Assembly (NCBI RefSeq): GCF_020010905.1
Contig: NZ_JAGJBY010000001.1
Coordinates: forward strand, 3,430,001-3,494,000
Length of the DNA stretch: 64,000 bases
Direction: 5' to 3'
Source of the DNA: Streptomyces acidiscabies
GTDB taxonomy: Bacteria; Actinomycetota; Actinomycetes; Streptomycetales; Streptomycetaceae
The first letter of the stretch is position 1. The number at the start of each line of letters is the position of its first letter. The translations under genes were made by a program, and so were the position numbers. Under the pieces are notes generated by a model. That model was not told the origin of the DNA, searched no databases, and saw only the letters and a program-made list of their open reading frames with translations. Below are positions 61,843 through 64,000 of the stretch, one piece after another.

Positions 61843-62217
61843 GGGGAACACGATAGGGGGAGGCGGCACAGGGTCCACCACGGAGCCCGGATTGGCCAGC
61901 ACCGACGCGAACTGTTAACGTTGGAGAACGACCGGCTGGGCATGACTGTGCCCGGCCCACAAGTGGAGGCTTCGAACTCCCACCCGACCACCCCCAGGGG
62001 CGGCGGGTCACCGGTCAGACGGCCGTCCCTCGTGGGGGCGCCGCCGTCCGATGAGTACGCCCCGCGATCCCCGCGGCGGTGTTCCGGTAGTTCGAGGAAC
62101 CCCGCATGTGATCGTCCGGGGCATTTTTTCTGCCTCGGCATGGTTGAAGGTCTTTAAGAGACAGACGTTACGCGGCGCCCGACGGAGGGAGTCGCGTGGT
62201 GCAACCGAGGAGGACTC
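61843..62217 (+). promoter_or_regulatory. infC leader region, possible attenuator
   Basis: No protein gene is seen here. CCCCG (62100-62104) and CGGGG (62117-62121) followed by CATTTTTT could form a weak attenuator, and several GC-rich inverted segments precede it. A long structured leader fits autoregulated infC operons. TGTTAACGTT at 61914-61923 may lie in the promoter. Confidence 0.35.
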
Positions 62218-62220
62218 ATC
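62207..62220 (+). promoter_or_regulatory. Ribosome binding site and non-canonical ATC start of infC
   Basis: GAGGAGG (62207-62213) and a 4-nt gap lead to ATC (62218-62220). This is the only placement that keeps the conserved IF3 N-terminus [15 protein letters not shown]. The first in-frame GTG (62263) would remove it. Confidence 0.7.
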
Positions 62221-62955
62221 AGCGCCGAGCCCCGCATCAACGACCGGATTCGCGTTCCCGAGGTGCGACTTGTCGGTCCCAGTGGCGAGCAGGTGGGCAT
62301 CGTCCCCCTGGCCAAGGCACTGGAGCTTGCGCAGGAGTACGACCTGGACCTGGTCGAGGTCGCGGCGAACGCCCGCCCGCCGGTCTGCAAGCTCATGGAC
62401 TACGGGAAGTTCAAGTACGAGTCGGCCATGAAGGCCCGTGAGGCGCGCAAGAACCAGGCGCACACGGTCATCAAGGAGATGAAGCTCCGGCCGAAGATCG
62501 ACCCGCACGACTATGACACCAAGAAGGGTCACGTCGTCCGGTTCCTCAAGCAGGGCGACAAGGTCAAGATCACGATCATGTTCCGCGGCCGTGAGCAGTC
62601 CCGCCCGGAGCTGGGCTACCGCCTGCTCCAGCGGCTCGCTTCGGACGTCGAGGACCTCGGGTTCATCGAGTCGAACCCGAAGCAGGACGGCCGAAACATG
62701 ATCATGGTTCTCGGTCCGCACAAGAAGAAGACCGAGGCCATGGCCGAGGCACGTCAGGCGCAGGAGGCCCGCAAGGCCGAGGCGAAGGCCAACCCCGGCC
62801 GCTCGCAGAACGCCGCCGACGCCGACGCCGTGAACGCCGACGTCCATGACCTCGACGAGACCGACGAGTTCGACGAGACCGACGAGTTCGACGACGACGC
62901 CGTCGAGATCGACGAGGTCGCCGAGACCCCTGCCGAGGCTCCCGCCGAGGCGTGA
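62218..62955 (+). CDS. infC: Translation initiation factor IF-3, predicted AUC start
   Basis: Binds the 30S subunit, prevents premature 50S joining and checks the start codon. The 245 residues have the N domain ([37 protein letters not shown]), a lysine-rich linker and the C domain ([44 protein letters not shown]). An acidic tail with DETDEF repeated follows (about 205-245). No in-frame ATG, GTG or TTG precedes GTG 62263, but ATC 62218 is well placed behind GAGGAGG. IF-3 disfavours non-AUG starts, so this allows self-regulation, as known for the AUU start of E. coli infC. Confidence 0.93.
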   Translation: MSAEPRINDRIRVPEVRLVGPSGEQVGIVPLAKALELAQEYDLDLVEVAANARPPVCKLMDYGKFKYESAMKAREARKNQAHTVIKEMKLRPKIDPHDYDTKKGHVVRFLKQGDKVKITIMFRGREQSRPELGYRLLQRLASDVEDLGFIESNPKQDGRNMIMVLGPHKKKTEAMAEARQAQEARKAEAKANPGRSQNAADADAVNADVHDLDETDEFDETDEFDDDAVEIDEVAETPAEAPAEA

Positions 62956-63066
62956 TCCACGGGACGCGAGTCCCCCGGATCGAACCGACAGAACAGCGAC
63001 GCTCCACCCCGTGCCCGGTTTCACGACCGGGCACCGGAGCGCCACCGACGAGGAGAGTACGGCGCC

Positions 63067-63261
63067 ATGCCGAAGAACAAGTCGCACAGCGGTGCCAGCA
63101 AGCGCTTCAAGATCACGGGCTCCGGCAAGGTGCTGCGCGAGCGCGCCGGCAAGCGCCACCTGCTTGAGCACAAGTCGTCCCGCGTGACGCGCCGCCTCAC
63201 CGGCAACGCCGAGATGGCCCCGGGCGACGCCGCGAAGATCAAGAAGCTTCTCGGCAAGTGA
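63067..63261 (+). CDS. rpmI: 50S ribosomal protein L35
   Basis: A 64-residue basic ribosomal protein of the large subunit, full family length. The conserved start [20 protein letters not shown] and the [16 protein letters not shown] segment identify it. The ATG follows GAGGAGAG. It lies 111 bp after infC and 94 bp before rplT, in the usual infC-rpmI-rplT order. Confidence 0.98.
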   Translation: MPKNKSHSGASKRFKITGSGKVLRERAGKRHLLEHKSSRVTRRLTGNAEMAPGDAAKIKKLLGK

Positions 63262-63355
63262 CGTACGGCGCCTAGCGCCCTACGCCTTACACCGGGACCC
63301 CATCGATACCGGGTCGTGTGAGTCCAACCACGGCCCCGCTACAAGGAGTTAACAA

Positions 63356-63739
63356 GTGGCACGCGTCAAGCGGGCAGTCAACGCCCACAAGAAGCGCCGG
63401 GCGATCCTCGAAGCAGCCTCCGGCTACCGTGGTCAGCGTTCGCGCCTGTACCGCAAGGCCAAGGAGCAGGTCACCCACTCGCTGGTCTACAACTACAACG
63501 ACCGCAAGAAGCGCAAGGGTGACTTCCGTCAGCTGTGGATCCAGCGCATCAACGCCGCTGCCCGCGCGAACGGCATCACGTACAACCGCTTCATCCAGGG
63601 TCTGAAGGCCGCGAACGTCGAGGTCGACCGCAAGATCCTGGCCGAGCTGGCCGTGAACGACGCCAACGCGTTCGCCGCGCTCGTCGAGGTCGCCCAGAAG
63701 GCGCTTCCGGCCGACGTGAACGCCCCCAAGGCCGCGTGA
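63356..63739 (+). CDS. rplT: 50S ribosomal protein L20
   Basis: A 127-residue basic protein needed for early 50S assembly, which also regulates its own operon in several bacteria. [37 protein letters not shown] and [16 protein letters not shown] are typical. The start is GTG 63356 after AAGGAG. A strong terminator follows, ending the operon before the SpoU gene. Confidence 0.98.
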   Translation: MARVKRAVNAHKKRRAILEAASGYRGQRSRLYRKAKEQVTHSLVYNYNDRKKRKGDFRQLWIQRINAAARANGITYNRFIQGLKAANVEVDRKILAELAVNDANAFAALVEVAQKALPADVNAPKAA

Positions 63740-63770
63740 CGCTGGCGCTGGCCTAGGCCGACGTAACTTG

Positions 63771-63805
63771 ACGGACCCGTGGGTTTTCCCCGCGGGTCCG
63801 TTGTG
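63771..63805 (+). terminator. Intrinsic terminator of the infC-rpmI-rplT operon
   Basis: ACGGACCCG (63771-63779) pairs with CGGGTCCGT (63793-63801), extended inward by GGG/CCC around a TTTTC loop. It lies 32 bp after the rplT stop and is followed by TGTGCTG. Confidence 0.8.
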
Positions 63806-63843
63806 CTGAGTGCGGAACCGAATTTCCTGAGGTGAGAGAAGCC

Positions 63844-64000
63844 ATGCCCCCCTTGACCCCCGAGCTCATCTCCCCCCGTTCCCCCCGCGTCGCCGCCGCC
63901 CGGCGGCTCGCCAAGCGGAACTTCCGGAGCAAGGAGCGGCTGTTCCTCGCGGAGGGGCCGCAGGCGGTGCGGGAGGCGGCCAAGGGGACGCTGGTCGAGC
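63844..64000 (+). CDS. SpoU-family RNA 2'-O-methyltransferase, 3' end outside window
   Basis: Only the first 52 codons are present. The start, PPLTPELISPRSPRVAAARR, is followed by LAKRNFRSKERLFLAEGPQA, the SpoU substrate-binding domain signature (K/R-rich, then FLxEGxxxV). The ATG at 63844 follows GAGGTGAGAG. It is expected to methylate the 2'-hydroxyl of an rRNA nucleotide. The SAM-binding trefoil knot lies beyond the window, so completeness cannot be judged. Confidence 0.85.
   Translation, partial: MPPLTPELISPRSPRVAAARRLAKRNFRSKERLFLAEGPQAVREAAKGTLVE

Noticed and set aside
62196..62441. Short forward frame across the infC start
   Set aside because: It is out of frame with IF-3, arginine-rich, and covers the infC ribosome binding site.

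Overview
The window is high-GC actinobacterial DNA, almost certainly a Streptomyces core chromosome. The evidence is a complete Pup-proteasome locus, the WYL pair PafB/PafC, a four-gene conservon ending in a CYP157-type P450, tatA-tatC, frequent GTG/TTG starts and Streptomyces-style dispersed intergenic repeats. From memory, the gene order follows the S. coelicolor SCO1650-to-SCO1597 interval in descending order. No rRNA, tRNA, CRISPR array, integrase or transposase was seen.

1-17.8 kb: protein degradation and linked genes. A site-2 protease and the tRNA m1A58 methyltransferase TrmI precede the proteasome block: ATPase Arc, Dop, Pup (ending Gly-Gly-Glu), an HNH/endonuclease VII protein overlapping prcB, then prcB and prcA. 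A LacI regulator and a divergent MFS transporter separate these from the Pup ligase PafA. Two FKBP prolyl isomerases, PafB, PafC and two small conserved proteins follow.

17.8-22.2 kb: tatA, tatC and a Ski2-like helicase (HelY type). The helicase carries a textbook PafBC-type DNA-damage promoter.

22.3-30.2 kb: a reverse-strand operon of two DUF1989 proteins, a biotin-dependent carboxylase and allophanate hydrolase. It is best read as guanidine (not simply urea) assimilation. A gene-free, repeat-filled stretch and a Nudix hydrolase follow.

30.3-39 kb: conservon rarABCDE (cvn9 type), a TetR regulator, a pseudouridine synthase, a GNAT enzyme and an APC permease. The permease promoter shares a 24-bp operator-like element with the guanidine operon, which suggests one regulon.

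39-47.4 kb: a siderophore-interacting protein under an iron box, a 5'-3' exonuclease, a glycine-betaine-type ABC transporter with fused permease and binding protein, an XRE-cupin and a LysR regulator, an array of dispersed repeats, and an APH-like kinase.

47.4-53.8 kb: a gamma-glutamyl catabolic cluster. It holds a PuuD-like hydrolase, a FadR/GntR repressor, a GlnA4-like ligase, an aldehyde dehydrogenase and an SDR. A common 21-bp motif lies before both transcription units. A D-threonine-aldolase-like PLP enzyme follows.

54-61.8 kb: a giant repeat-rich single-pass membrane protein translationally coupled to a mycosin-like subtilase, then a beta-lactamase-fold serine hydrolase, an SseB protein and a DUF1844 protein.

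62-64 kb: infC (predicted AUC start), rpmI, rplT and the beginning of a SpoU-family RNA methyltransferase, cut by the window end.

Biochemical roles are inferred from motifs and context. No database search was run.
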